From an uncultured Acetobacterium sp. (GTDB taxonomy: Bacteria > Bacillota > Clostridia > Eubacteriales > Eubacteriaceae), in the NCBI RefSeq assembly GCF_963664135.1, contig NZ_OY760905.1, forward strand, positions 2,382,736 to 2,446,735: a stretch of DNA of 64,000 bases. Direction: 5' to 3'. The position numbers were made by a program, and so were the translations under genes. Positions 50,501 to 58,935 of the stretch are shown piece after piece (position 1 is the stretch's first letter; every line of letters begins with the position of its first letter). Under the pieces are notes generated by a model. That model was given only the letters and a program-made list of their open reading frames with translations, made no database searches and had not been told where the DNA came from.

Positions 50501-53370
50501 TGTCCTTCAGAGTAAATACAGCTCCTATTGCTCCTGTTGCTCCCGTGATCACTGGCCCAACTGAGATGAGCCTGACGGAGGGATACAGTGCCACCGCTAC
50601 CGGTGGGTACACCATAACGGGTACGGCTCCGGTAACCGTGAGCAAAACTTCCGGTGATGACAAGATTCTATGGGATGACACAAACAAGAAGCTTGATATT
50701 GCGGCAGGTCTTACTGCGGGCAGTTATCCGGTTGTTCTGACAGCCCAAAACGGTACTTCACCGAACGCGACACAGAATTTTACGCTGACAGTGAAGCAAG
50801 ACCCGGACATTGCCATTGTGGCTGCGGCAAAGGCAGCTATTGTGGATGGCTCTGTTAATATGGCCTTTGGCGCAAACCAAGCAGATAAAACTGCGGCGGT
50901 TCAGAGCTATGTGAATAATCTGATTGCCGGCGATGCTGAAGGGGTGATGGCAACAGTCACCCATGACAGCGGCGATCAGTACAATGTTGCCCTTTCCAAA
51001 GGCAGTGCAAGCGACAGTAAGAGCATTACCATGATGGTGAACGAAGCGGCAGACCCAGACATTGCCATTGTGATGGCAGCATTTAATGCAGTCGATGGCG
51101 CATCTTATAAAAATATGACTCCGGCGGAGGCGGTCGGTGAAGATGCTGTTGCAAACGCAGTGACAGCCACAGCGGAAACGGCGGTGAATAACAGCATCGT
51201 CACCGTCATCGTCACCAAGGTCTGGCCGGGTTATGTACTGCCGATAACAGGCGACGCGGACAACCCGAACGGCACCAATGGCCGCTATGGCTTTAAAGTC
51301 ACCGTATCCAAGGGTTCGCAGAGCCTATACACCGGCTGGAAATACATCGACATAACCGCGGAGCCTTTCATCGGCATTACCAATGCACAGGCGGTAGCGG
51401 CGGCAAAGGCAGCTATTGTTGACGGCTCCGTCGATGTATCCTTTGGCGCTACCCAAGCCGACAAAACCGCGGCGGTGGAGACTTACGTTAAAGGTATGAT
51501 CGACAAAATCGCCGATGCCGCAGGAGTTACGGCAACAGTCACTCATGACAGCGGCAATCAGTATAACGTCGCCCTTTCCAAAGGCAGTGCAAGCGACAGT
51601 AAGAGTATTTCCATGACGGTGAACGAAGTGGCAGACCCAGACATTGCCACTGTGGCGACGGCATTTAGCGCAGTCGATGGCGCATCTTACAAAAACATGA
51701 CTCCGGCGGAGGCGATCAGTGAAGAGGTTGTTGCAAACGCAGTGAAAACCACAGCGGAAACGGCAGTGAATAATAACAGTGTTACCGTTATTGTTACCAA
51801 GGTTTGGCCGGGTTATGTACTGCCGACAGCAAGCGACGCGGATAATCCGAATGGCACCAATGGCCGCTATGGATTTAAAGTCACTGTATCTAAGGGTTCG
51901 CAGAGCCTATACACCGGCTGGAAATACATCGACATAACCGCGGAGCCTTTCATCGGCATTACCAATGCACAGGCGGTAGCGGCGGCAAAGGCAGCTATTG
52001 TTGACGGCTCCGTCGATGTATCCTTTGGGGCTACCCAAACCGACAAAACCGCGGCGGTGGAGACTTACGTCAAAGGTATGATCGACAAAATCGCCGATGC
52101 CGCAGGAGTTACGGCAACAGTCACTTATGGCAGCGGCAATCATTATAACGTCGCCCTCTCCAAAGGCAGCGCAAGCGACAGTAAGAGTATTACCATCGAA
52201 ATCGACCCGGCACCGCCTACGGGCACAGCTCCGACCATTACCACAAATTCACTGGATAACGGCGTGGTAGGTACAGCTTACAGCAAGTCCCTTACGGCCA
52301 CCGGCGATTCGGCTTTCACTTGGAGTATCGACAGCGGCGATCTGCCCTACGGTCTGACACTCGATGCGAACACTGGCTGCATCAGCGGTACGCCGACAAC
52401 GACTGGTACGTTCAGCTTTACCGTCAAGGCGGTCAACAATGAAGGCGACGATACAAAGGCATTGAGTATCTACATAAGCTCAGCATCAAGCGGTAGTGAC
52501 GGGGGAAACACCGGTGGAGGTTCACCCACACCAGATCCGGAAGCACCCATTACACACATCATCACCACATCGAGCGCCATTAGTTTCGGGAGCTTGACGG
52601 CAGGCTACACCACCCCTCCGATACAGACCATGACGGTGAAAAATACCGGCAATCAAAGCGTGACGCTGACGCAGCCAACTTCTGAGCATTATGCCATTGG
52701 TGCGCTTAGTCATAATATTTTGAACAAAGATGAAACAGTTACCTTTACGATCCAGCCGAAACCGGGACTTGAGGCAGGTAGCTATAACGAAAGCTTCAGC
52801 ATTGCCGGAACAAATGGCGCTTCTGCTACAATATCACTGAGCTTTACAGTTATGGAAGCACCAGTGACGGTGGCCTACCGCGGCCATATTCAGGATATTG
52901 GCGACTACCCGCTTGATGGCAGTTGGGTTAACAGCCCCGAGAAAATTGGGACGGTCGGCCAGAGCAAGCGGATTGAGGGCTTTGAAATCCGTCTTGGGGC
53001 AGCTGCTCCGGCTGAGATGGAACTGCGTTATAACGTCCATGTCGAGAACAAAGGCTGGCTTTATGACGAGAACGATTGTGCTGACTGGCCTAAAGACGGC
53101 GCCTACGCTGGCACCCGCGGGGAAAGCCTGCGGATTGAAGCGGTCAAACTGGTACTGACCGACAAAGATGGCAAGCCGTATCCGGGTTACAGTGTTTACT
53201 ATCGCGGCCATGTCCAGAATATCGGCGACCTGCCCACAAAAAGCGCCAACTGGTGTACTGATGGTGAGAAGCTGGGGACGGTCGGCAGTTCCCTGCGACT
53301 GGAGGCGCTGCTGGTTAAGGTGGTCAAAAATGAGACCGATCTGACGGCGGATCCGGCGCTGCTTGAATAG
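47518..53370 (+). CDS. Giant secreted surface protein with ChW repeats
   Basis: A 1950-residue secreted protein. Signal peptide residues 1-38 (cleavage after SVAFA). Two DUF6273-like modules follow (about 45-265 and 335-530), each with STNEWDQILNK or TNEWDQILNK. Then come cadherin/Ig-like modules (GPTEMSLTEGYSATATGGYT, three copies), ASPM/HYDIN-like strands (about 695-800, 897-1000, 1680-1780), two 194-residue repeats (AAKAAIVDGSVDVSFGATQA), a putative Ig domain (about 1570-1655), a Gly/Ser linker, and C-terminal clostridial hydrophobic W (ChW) repeats (about 1786-1942: YRGHIQDIGD, GWLYDEND, YRGHVQNIGD). No LPXTG or SLH anchor is seen. Probably adhesion or matrix. AGGAGAAAA precedes the ATG. 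Confidence 0.88.
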   Translation: MTIIKKIRVIFIIAAMLLTLILILILLPMSVAFADEKGPEDVYYSLNPGGTYYFDLSAQGIPGKINPNLPDTSLKWVPFTYAGTVRAYSLDGTSNGNAGASSSAVATPRTLFVADYNVSTYAAWIEYAQAGLIFGKQYDSRGLSYDIRSLSTGNSYVDGQGSPATNEWDQILNKNISYIKNSGTVSWGQDTSTYRTDYRSQRGGVSTRSYDRSFYSGSEDENGFRPALMVTKRINAGTYGLKAITYDMNGNGTLGSKSLTSATVIVNGYEDTVTLPAITEANGFNYTGPGKPGWYYEGTFYEPETQISLPTGAVLRVGCKVGSEQLNLPIGTYYFDLSTQNIPGTKNTAQPDSSLKWVPFTYAGTVNAYSRTSTGASTDLNVSVNKRSLFVADYNVTKVVSWDELNNAGLIFGKAFSKDGANYLLRSLSAGSNITGTGESLRGLPSTNEWDQILNKDRGYIKNTSEMYSWGQDTNLSNGWERYLRGYQSSPRGVWTYPTSVKIDTCGFRPVLEIQNPETLGIDGLKYITFNMGSLGTIGDKKTLTSAKVVYRDSLTLPAITEANGFNYSGPSGTGTLGWYVGSQFYKPGTTTTLAMGTVLTPGYSIAPSVTGPTAMSLSKGYSATSTGGYTITGTDSVTVSKTFGDDRITWNSSTKKLDIAAGLEVGNYPVTLTASNGISPDTTLNFTLTVVLTYKLEVTPNYKFFNTEKEGYGELPAQNFIIRNTGSGTITGLKASVPEGRGYEISESLTSDTIPPGGTATVKARPKSGLSKGPGLNIKYYDTTLNITGDNGISASVNLSFGVSGAAPTITGPTEMSLTEGYSATATGGYTITGTAPVTVSKTSGDAKITWDDTNKKLDIAAGLTAGSYPVVLTAQNSTLVNTSLKFTLTVKPSYTAEITPNSNIFNAVTEGYVEQEAKNFIILSTGTGTITALKATLINGSKFEISDPLTSDTILIGETAAVKVRPKTELSVGVHTDTLKITGDNGLIITVGLSFRVNTAPIAPVAPVITGPTEMSLTEGYSATATGGYTITGTAPVTVSKTSGDDKILWDDTNKKLDIAAGLTAGSYPVVLTAQNGTSPNATQNFTLTVKQDPDIAIVAAAKAAIVDGSVNMAFGANQADKTAAVQSYVNNLIAGDAEGVMATVTHDSGDQYNVALSKGSASDSKSITMMVNEAADPDIAIVMAAFNAVDGASYKNMTPAEAVGEDAVANAVTATAETAVNNSIVTVIVTKVWPGYVLPITGDADNPNGTNGRYGFKVTVSKGSQSLYTGWKYIDITAEPFIGITNAQAVAAAKAAIVDGSVDVSFGATQADKTAAVETYVKGMIDKIADAAGVTATVTHDSGNQYNVALSKGSASDSKSISMTVNEVADPDIATVATAFSAVDGASYKNMTPAEAISEEVVANAVKTTAETAVNNNSVTVIVTKVWPGYVLPTASDADNPNGTNGRYGFKVTVSKGSQSLYTGWKYIDITAEPFIGITNAQAVAAAKAAIVDGSVDVSFGATQTDKTAAVETYVKGMIDKIADAAGVTATVTYGSGNHYNVALSKGSASDSKSITIEIDPAPPTGTAPTITTNSLDNGVVGTAYSKSLTATGDSAFTWSIDSGDLPYGLTLDANTGCISGTPTTTGTFSFTVKAVNNEGDDTKALSIYISSASSGSDGGNTGGGSPTPDPEAPITHIITTSSAISFGSLTAGYTTPPIQTMTVKNTGNQSVTLTQPTSEHYAIGALSHNILNKDETVTFTIQPKPGLEAGSYNESFSIAGTNGASATISLSFTVMEAPVTVAYRGHIQDIGDYPLDGSWVNSPEKIGTVGQSKRIEGFEIRLGAAAPAEMELRYNVHVENKGWLYDENDCADWPKDGAYAGTRGESLRIEAVKLVLTDKDGKPYPGYSVYYRGHVQNIGDLPTKSANWCTDGEKLGTVGSSLRLEALLVKVVKNETDLTADPALLE
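51061..52224 (+). repeat. 582-bp tandem DNA repeat inside the surface protein gene
   Basis: Units at about 51061-51642 and 51643-52224 are close to identical over long stretches, for example 51317 onward against 51899 onward. The period is 582 bp or 194 codons. A partial related unit lies before it at about 50815-51060. In-frame period means copy number can change without breaking the gene. Confidence 0.85.
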
Positions 53371-53485
53371 ATTAAAAAAATCAAAGATGATGATACCGTT
53401 TCGAACTTCAAAATAGCAGATACTGATTTGTCAATAGGAATGTTAGGAACAATATGCTACAATAAGATATTGTGGAACAGAAAAT

Positions 53486-53523
53486 GGGTAAAAACCAGGC
53501 TAAATAATGTCCGGTTTTTACCC
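53486..53523. promoter_or_regulatory. Hairpin in the leader of the LytTR regulator
   Basis: GGGTAAAAACC (53486-53496) and GGTTTTTACCC (53513-53523) are perfectly complementary, 50 bases before the regulator start. It lacks a long T run, so it may be an operator, an RNA element, or a weak terminator of the surface protein gene. Confidence 0.5.
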
Positions 53524-53572
53524 TGATTTATTTGCGAAAATGTTGAAAATAGATGTTTGAAGGTGAGTTTTG

Positions 53573-54289
53573 ATGCAAATTGCTATTTGTGATGATGAAA
53601 ATGAAATAAGAAATATGATCGCAAGATATGTGAAAATATTTTCGCCAGATTGTTTCGTTAAGCTATATCGATCAGGGGAAGAATTGTTGGATGATATACA
53701 GGTGTTTGATTTAATTTTTCTTGATATCCACTTGGGTGGTAGGAATGGTATGGATATTGCCAGGCAGCTTAGAAAAAACGGCTCCCAGTCAATTATTATT
53801 TTTGTTACGGCGTTGGAAGAATATATTTTTCAAGCATTTGATGTTGGGGCATTTCATTATCTGGTAAAACCGATTGATAAAGTTAAATTTTTTGAGGTGT
53901 TAAAATGTGCAGTTGCAAAATGGAATGAACAAAGCAAATTAGAACAGTTAATGCCAGAAGAAAAAAGTATCAATATCAAGATCGGAACGACAACAAATAA
54001 GATTTATAGAAAAGAAATTATTTATATCGAATCTGATAATCGGAAGGTGATTTTACATAAAGCCGATAGTACGATAGAATTCTATGCGAAACTTTCTGAT
54101 CTAGAGCAAATTCTGGACGATGATTTCGCACGAACACACCGGTCGTTTTTAGTTAACATGAGATATATCCTAAAGTATAATGCGACATCGGTCACCTTGG
54201 AAAATGGCGAGAATATCATGATGGCAAAACAAAAATACAGAGAATTTGTAAAACAATATTTGAAATATTCGAAAAGGAAGATGCTATAA
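53573..54289 (+). CDS. LytTR family response regulator (AgrA-like)
   Basis: A 238-residue response regulator: receiver domain with acidic pocket CDDENE and phospho-acceptor D51 in FLDIHLG, then a LytTR DNA-binding domain (about 130-236; IIYIESDNRKVILH, RTHRSFLVNM). Members control quorum sensing, bacteriocins or cell-surface genes. GAAGGTGAG precedes ATG 53573; the TTG just upstream is less likely. The sensor kinase starts immediately after its stop. The surface-protein gene upstream is a plausible target by proximity only. Confidence 0.92.
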   Translation: MQIAICDDENEIRNMIARYVKIFSPDCFVKLYRSGEELLDDIQVFDLIFLDIHLGGRNGMDIARQLRKNGSQSIIIFVTALEEYIFQAFDVGAFHYLVKPIDKVKFFEVLKCAVAKWNEQSKLEQLMPEEKSINIKIGTTTNKIYRKEIIYIESDNRKVILHKADSTIEFYAKLSDLEQILDDDFARTHRSFLVNMRYILKYNATSVTLENGENIMMAKQKYREFVKQYLKYSKRKML

Positions 54290-55684
54290 ATGAATGCTGA
54301 AACGATCGAAGGGTATTATCGGATTGTTTCAATCTTATATACAATCGGGATCCAAGCCATGACAGCATTTTTTTTGTATAAGATGACCCAGGCATTTTTA
54401 AAACAGAAAAATTGTAAGCCGTGGATCGTCGGTATCGTGTATTTTGCAAGTGTTGTTCTGATGTATTTTATTCCCTATGAACTTGAAAATACGGCTATAT
54501 ATTTTATTGGAATGATTATTTCATTTGTAGCGATGCTTTGTATATGCAGCGGAAATACGCAGATTAAGTTATTTGTTGCCGTTACTTTTTTTGCGGTACG
54601 TTGGTTGGGATTATCGATGGGAAGCTGTATTTATATTCCTATTTCTGATGCCGCACAGAACATGATTGATATTTCTTCTCCGGAAGTGTGGAAATACAAT
54701 TTCATCCTATATGTAGGTTTAACACTATTCGATTTCGTTGTCAATTGTATTTTTGTCGGCATTCCGGTACTCATTATTATTAAAACATTTGTTTACAAAA
54801 AGGTGAGATATAGCTTTAAGGAAACCATCTTTTTATTAGTGCCGGCAATATCAGGACTGCTTAGTTATGTCATTATGCGGAGTTATAATAAGGTCTATGA
54901 AAATATGTTGGGAATAGATCTTTATAGCGCAGCTCCTTATTTTTATCTTTTTAGGTTCTTAAGTGACTTTATTTCGATCATGACGATCGTTGTCGTGATC
55001 GTTCTTTTTCAAAATCTTGAGCAAAAAAAGCAAGAAGAGCAAAAGCAGTATTTATTACAGAGTCAGATAAAAGACATTCAATCACATATTAGCGAAATTG
55101 AATCGCTTTACCAGAAAATGCGAGGATTAAAACATGACATCAGAAATCATGTCACAACAGTCAAAAGTCTGATGGAACAGAAAAACTATGACGAAGCGAC
55201 CGAATATTTAAGTTCCATGAATAAGGCCGTGGAAATTTTGGATCATCATTTTAAAACCGGCAATCCGATAACAGATGTCATTATTAATGGAAAATACAAC
55301 GAAGCGGTAAAGAAAAACATTGAATTTCAATCAAAATTTGCGTTTCCGATAGACACCAATATTGATGCCTTTGATTTGAGTATTATCCTGAATAATGCGC
55401 TTGAAAATGCGATAGAAGCAAGTGAAAAAGGTGCGAACGGTTTTGTCTCGATTGAATCGTTCAGAAAGAAAAATACCTATTTACTGATGGTGGAGAATAG
55501 CTATTGTGGTTCAATCGAAATGGATGAAACCAGTGGGCTGCCCCTGACATCAAAAAATGATGCCAATTTCCACGGTATGGGTCTGACAAATTTGCGCGAA
55601 GTGGCAAAAAAATATTATGGCGATATTGAAATAGAACTAACGAAAAACAGCTTTCATTTAACGATTATGATAATGATTGAATAA
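54290..55684 (+). CDS. GHKL-type sensor histidine kinase (AgrC-like)
   Basis: A 464-residue kinase with about six membrane helices (residues 15-235), a coiled-coil linker, a Spo0B-like dimerisation segment with the phospho-acceptor H282 in LKHDIRNH, and a GHKL ATPase with N-box NNALENAIEA (N368) and a FHGMGLTNL G-box. This architecture senses peptides or membrane signals (AgrC, ComD, BlpH). No small peptide precursor gene with AgrB-like processing enzyme is seen nearby. It begins one base after the regulator stop. Confidence 0.92.
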   Translation: MNAETIEGYYRIVSILYTIGIQAMTAFFLYKMTQAFLKQKNCKPWIVGIVYFASVVLMYFIPYELENTAIYFIGMIISFVAMLCICSGNTQIKLFVAVTFFAVRWLGLSMGSCIYIPISDAAQNMIDISSPEVWKYNFILYVGLTLFDFVVNCIFVGIPVLIIIKTFVYKKVRYSFKETIFLLVPAISGLLSYVIMRSYNKVYENMLGIDLYSAAPYFYLFRFLSDFISIMTIVVVIVLFQNLEQKKQEEQKQYLLQSQIKDIQSHISEIESLYQKMRGLKHDIRNHVTTVKSLMEQKNYDEATEYLSSMNKAVEILDHHFKTGNPITDVIINGKYNEAVKKNIEFQSKFAFPIDTNIDAFDLSIILNNALENAIEASEKGANGFVSIESFRKKNTYLLMVENSYCGSIEMDETSGLPLTSKNDANFHGMGLTNLREVAKKYYGDIEIELTKNSFHLTIMIMIE

Positions 55685-55876
55685 AGATTAAATAAAAATA
55701 ATGAGTGTAATAAATTTTCTCAGAATAGCTGAACTTATTGGTAGGTGGGCTATACGAAACGACTTTACTACAAAAATAAGATGATTCACAACGTCCTGCT
55801 AATCTACCCCTCCTTGAAACCGAAAACAGATATAGAAAATCGCTAAGATTATCAAATTATTAAGGAGGCAATAATT

Positions 55877-56683
55877 ATGCAGATAGGAAGTGCGTTAAGT
55901 AGTGGTTCAACTAATTTGTCAGGAAGATCGGCAGGAGTATCAGCGGGAACGGATGCGCAAACAAAAAATATCCAGAAGCAGATTGAAAATGCTCAGAAAC
56001 AATTACAGGGGCTTGCTGAAAATGACCAGTTAAGTCCTGAAGATAAGATGAAAAAGCGTCAGGAAATCAATCAGCAAATTAGTGATTTGAATAAACAATT
56101 AAGACAACATCAGAGTGATCTTAGAAAAGAGAAGCTACAACCAACCGGTTCATCAACGGATGAGATTCAGGGCGGCCAACCAAAAGCGAACAGTACCACC
56201 CAAAACTTCAAGGGAACAGGCCTGTCTCGGGCTGGTATGATGGCTGTGATATCGGGAGATACTGTGCTGAAGCAGGCACAGGTGCAAGAACGTGTTGTGA
56301 CGAACATGAATGGGCGTGTAGGCGTTCTGGAAAGTGAAATAAAGCTGAACAAACTTAGAGGTGCTTCGACAACCTCGCAAGAAGCAGAGCTGGCAGACAC
56401 ACAAGAAAATATTAAAAATGCAACTTCTTCCCAGATAGAAGTACTTGCGGATGCCAATGGTAAAATGTCAGAAGCTGATAAGACAGAAGAGACCGACAAG
56501 GCCGACAAGACAGAAGAAAGTACCGATAAGATGGAAAGTAACAATACCACTGAGACATCGGCAGTTGCTAACAAGGAGAAGGATGAAAATGCCGCGTTAT
56601 CTGCTGGCGCAGGTAGTCATACTATATTTATCGTAGAACGTTCGGATTTTTTAGGCGTTAAGTCGATGGATATCAGGGTTTAA
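55877..56683 (+). CDS. FlxA-like coiled-coil protein
   Basis: A 268-residue polar protein without signal peptide. Residues 30-90 form a coiled coil (TKNIQKQIENAQKQLQGLAE, MKKRQEINQQISDLNKQLRQ) typical of the FlxA-like family; residues 200-245 are a low-complexity Glu/Lys/Thr tract with TDKADKTEES repeats. The function of the family is unknown; some members are under flagellar control. AAGGAGGCAATAATT precedes the ATG. It has a terminator at 56755-56813. Confidence 0.75.
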   Translation: MQIGSALSSGSTNLSGRSAGVSAGTDAQTKNIQKQIENAQKQLQGLAENDQLSPEDKMKKRQEINQQISDLNKQLRQHQSDLRKEKLQPTGSSTDEIQGGQPKANSTTQNFKGTGLSRAGMMAVISGDTVLKQAQVQERVVTNMNGRVGVLESEIKLNKLRGASTTSQEAELADTQENIKNATSSQIEVLADANGKMSEADKTEETDKADKTEESTDKMESNNTTETSAVANKEKDENAALSAGAGSHTIFIVERSDFLGVKSMDIRV

Positions 56684-56754
56684 ATCCATGGCGGGAAAGT
56701 GCTAGGGAACAAAGGTAAGAAAAACAATAAAATAAAACGACAAAAGTTCATAGT

Positions 56755-56813
56755 AAAGGCTATTGATATGCTACTTTAGTGATATTCTATTTTAGCAATA
56801 TTCAATAGCCTTT
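56755..56813 (+). terminator. Terminator-like inverted repeat
   Basis: AAAGGCTATTGA (56755-56766) is perfectly complementary to TCAATAGCCTTT (56802-56813) with an AT-rich loop. Confidence 0.6.
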
Positions 56814-56889
56814 GTTGCGCACAATATTTCCTGTGTTTCCTTATGGTTTATCCCCTGGTTTTTTATACTAGCTTAAACAAAATCTTAAA

Positions 56890-56915
56890 CAAAAGTTACT
56901 TCCAAGTAACTTTTG
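56890..56915. terminator. Terminator of the LanFEG-RK operon (minus)
   Basis: CAAAAGTTACTT and AAGTAACTTTTG form a 12-bp stem with a two-base loop, 23 bases beyond the kinase stop codon on the minus strand; T-rich sequence follows on that strand. Confidence 0.65.
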
Positions 56916-56937
56916 CAAAAATATGACATGTAGCAGC

Positions 56938-58269
56938 TTAGCCAAACTTGATTGTAACCACCCCACCAGAATCGCAGTTTTGCAGTTCAAGTTGTCCTGC
57001 GTGTGTTTTCGCGACGCGTGCGGCAAACCAAAGGCCAAGGCCATTGTGTCCATCGGCACCACGCGCTGCGTCGCCACGCCATAGGCGCTCGGTTGCATGG
57101 TGTAGCGCCGCCTTGCTAAAACCGGAGCCTTCATCACACACAGTGACTTGCCAGCCACCATCTACCATGCGGCCTTCCAAATACACGTTTTTACCCGCTG
57201 GGGTATGCTCGATGGCATTCTGCACCACATTACCGAGGGCCCGAAGTAAATGGTCTTTCTGAATCCGTGCAGTACCTTCCAGACCGTTTTGGGTGTGCAG
57301 GCCAATCCTCTGGGCTTCGGCAATGGCGATGGTGCGCTGACAAAGCTCGTCAAACATGGCGGGCAGGCTGGTGTTTTCAAATGCCTCATCCGCACCGGCG
57401 GAGGTTTCTAACAGACTGGCAACATACTGCTTGGCGCGGTTGTTGCTGGCCACAATTGTTTCCACCATTTTGCGGCTGCTCTCAGACAGTTCTTCATCCA
57501 GGAGAAGTTCGGCGTTGCCGCCCACCAAGGTAAGCGGGGTCTTTAAATCATGCGTGAGGGCGGCTATTTCGGCCTCGCGTTCTAGCTGTGCCGCCCATTG
57601 GGCGGACAGGGAGCGGTGCAAGGCCTCCTTCATATGTTCCATCGCACCGAGCGCCTGGTCAAACTCCCGGATGCCTGCATGGGGAATTGCAAAATCGAGC
57701 TCCTGCGCGCCGACCTTCTCACTCACCTCGCCAAACAACTTCAGCTTGGAGGCGAGACGCCGCCGGAGCCACAGGGTGTTAAACAGCAGACAAAGCACCC
57801 AGGCCCCACCAAGTGTGGCCAGCCACAGGTATTCAAATGGTGGCAACATGTCGCGTAGCATCGGGTTGGAAAACTCTGCCCGGTAATACCAGTGAAAAAT
57901 TGCGGTGCTGCCATCCGTATAGGTGTGTCGCGAAACATGGATGCTGTCGGTGTCCTCTCGTAAAAACCCGGCCAGGTTTTCCAGCTTCTTACCCGCCACA
58001 TTGCCTGCCAACACGTCGCCGTTTTGGCCAAACAAAGCGTACTCGGCCAGAAAATCGTCACCCGGAGAGACAAACGTTTTTGGCTCTCCGGCCAGCAGTT
58101 GCTCGACCTGTTGGTTGGAGACGTAGCCCTGGTAAATAACGCCGGTGTTTTGAAGCCACCCAAAGCAGCAATACCAGACCAGGCAACATAACAACATACA
58201 ACCAAGCATCACGATGGCAAATCGCAAAAGCACAAAGGAAAGGCTTACAGAATGCTGTTTTTTCGCCAT
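56938..58269 (-). CDS. Sensor histidine kinase (VanS/CprK-like)
   Basis: A 443-residue kinase: membrane helices near residues 15-38 and 160-180 enclosing an extracellular sensor loop, a HAMP-like linker, H-box ALTHDLKTPL, N-box VVQNAIEHTP and G-boxes DEGSGFSK and GLGLW. ATG 58269 overlaps the regulator gene by 25 bases, and the GGGGGGTGGGC in the regulator end can serve as ribosome site; a start at 58287 is possible but lies deeper in that gene. GC content is clearly higher than in the transporter genes upstream. Confidence 0.9.
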   Translation of the reverse strand: MAKKQHSVSLSFVLLRFAIVMLGCMLLCCLVWYCCFGWLQNTGVIYQGYVSNQQVEQLLAGEPKTFVSPGDDFLAEYALFGQNGDVLAGNVAGKKLENLAGFLREDTDSIHVSRHTYTDGSTAIFHWYYRAEFSNPMLRDMLPPFEYLWLATLGGAWVLCLLFNTLWLRRRLASKLKLFGEVSEKVGAQELDFAIPHAGIREFDQALGAMEHMKEALHRSLSAQWAAQLEREAEIAALTHDLKTPLTLVGGNAELLLDEELSESSRKMVETIVASNNRAKQYVASLLETSAGADEAFENTSLPAMFDELCQRTIAIAEAQRIGLHTQNGLEGTARIQKDHLLRALGNVVQNAIEHTPAGKNVYLEGRMVDGGWQVTVCDEGSGFSKAALHHATERLWRGDAARGADGHNGLGLWFAARVAKTHAGQLELQNCDSGGVVTIKFG

Positions 58270-58922
58270 TTGTAGCCCACCCCCCAAACGGTTTCGATGG
58301 GGCTGATGGCGTCGGCTTTTAGCTTGGCCCGGATATTTTTGATGTGCTCCGCAACGGCCGACGCATCGCCCTCGGCCTCAAAGCCGAAAACCGCTTCATA
58401 TAATTGTTCTTTGGTAAACACTTGGCCGGCATGCAGGGCCAGATGCTCACAGATCGCGTATTCGCCCCTGGTAAAGGGCAGTGCGTGTTCGCCCGCGATG
58501 GCCACTTTTGCCTGCATATCAAAGCGCACCCCGCCTCGGCTCAGGGTGTGGGTCGGCTGACGCACCTCCCGCCGCAGATGGGCATTTACCCGTGCGCGCA
58601 GTTCCGCAACACTGAAGGGCTTTTTAATGTAATCATCGGCGCCCAGACCAAAGCCCTGGACAAGGGCCGCGTCTTCCGCCTTGGCGGTTAGAAACAGGAT
58701 GGGGCAATCCACCTCGGCTCGGATCCGGCGGCAAAGGGAAAAGCCATCCTCGCCGGGCATCATCACATCGAGCAGCAGCAGATCGTAAAGCTGGCACCGG
58801 GCGGGCTCCACGGTAGCGGCATCCGCTTCGGTGTCTATCTGGTGGCCGTCCTTTTCTAAGGCGGCACGCACCAGGGATAGCATATCAAGGTCATCATCGA
58901 CCACTAACAGTTTCGGCATCAT
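58245..58922 (-). CDS. OmpR/PhoB family response regulator (VanR/CprR-like)
   Basis: A 225-residue regulator: receiver with VVDDD, phospho-acceptor D52 in LLLDVMMPGEDG and the KPF switch (DDYIKKPFS); C-terminal winged helix (VWGVGYKW at the end). It follows the transporter genes by 13 bases on the minus strand. In lantibiotic immunity loci of this type the regulator activates the LanFEG genes when the kinase senses an antimicrobial peptide. The coding region is GC-rich like the kinase. Confidence 0.93.
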   Translation of the reverse strand: MMPKLLVVDDDLDMLSLVRAALEKDGHQIDTEADAATVEPARCQLYDLLLLDVMMPGEDGFSLCRRIRAEVDCPILFLTAKAEDAALVQGFGLGADDYIKKPFSVAELRARVNAHLRREVRQPTHTLSRGGVRFDMQAKVAIAGEHALPFTRGEYAICEHLALHAGQVFTKEQLYEAVFGFEAEGDASAVAEHIKNIRAKLKADAISPIETVWGVGYKWRKNSIL

Positions 58923-58935
58923 CTCACCTCCTATT

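Noticed and set aside
55745-55775. ACGAAACGACTTTACTAC as another REP-like copy
   Set aside because: Only the short ACGAAACGAC core matches and the TGACA/TGTCA ends are absent; chance is likely.
57356-57886. Long frames opposite the VanS-like kinase
   Set aside because: GC-rich coding DNA produces long shadow frames; the minus-strand protein has all kinase boxes.
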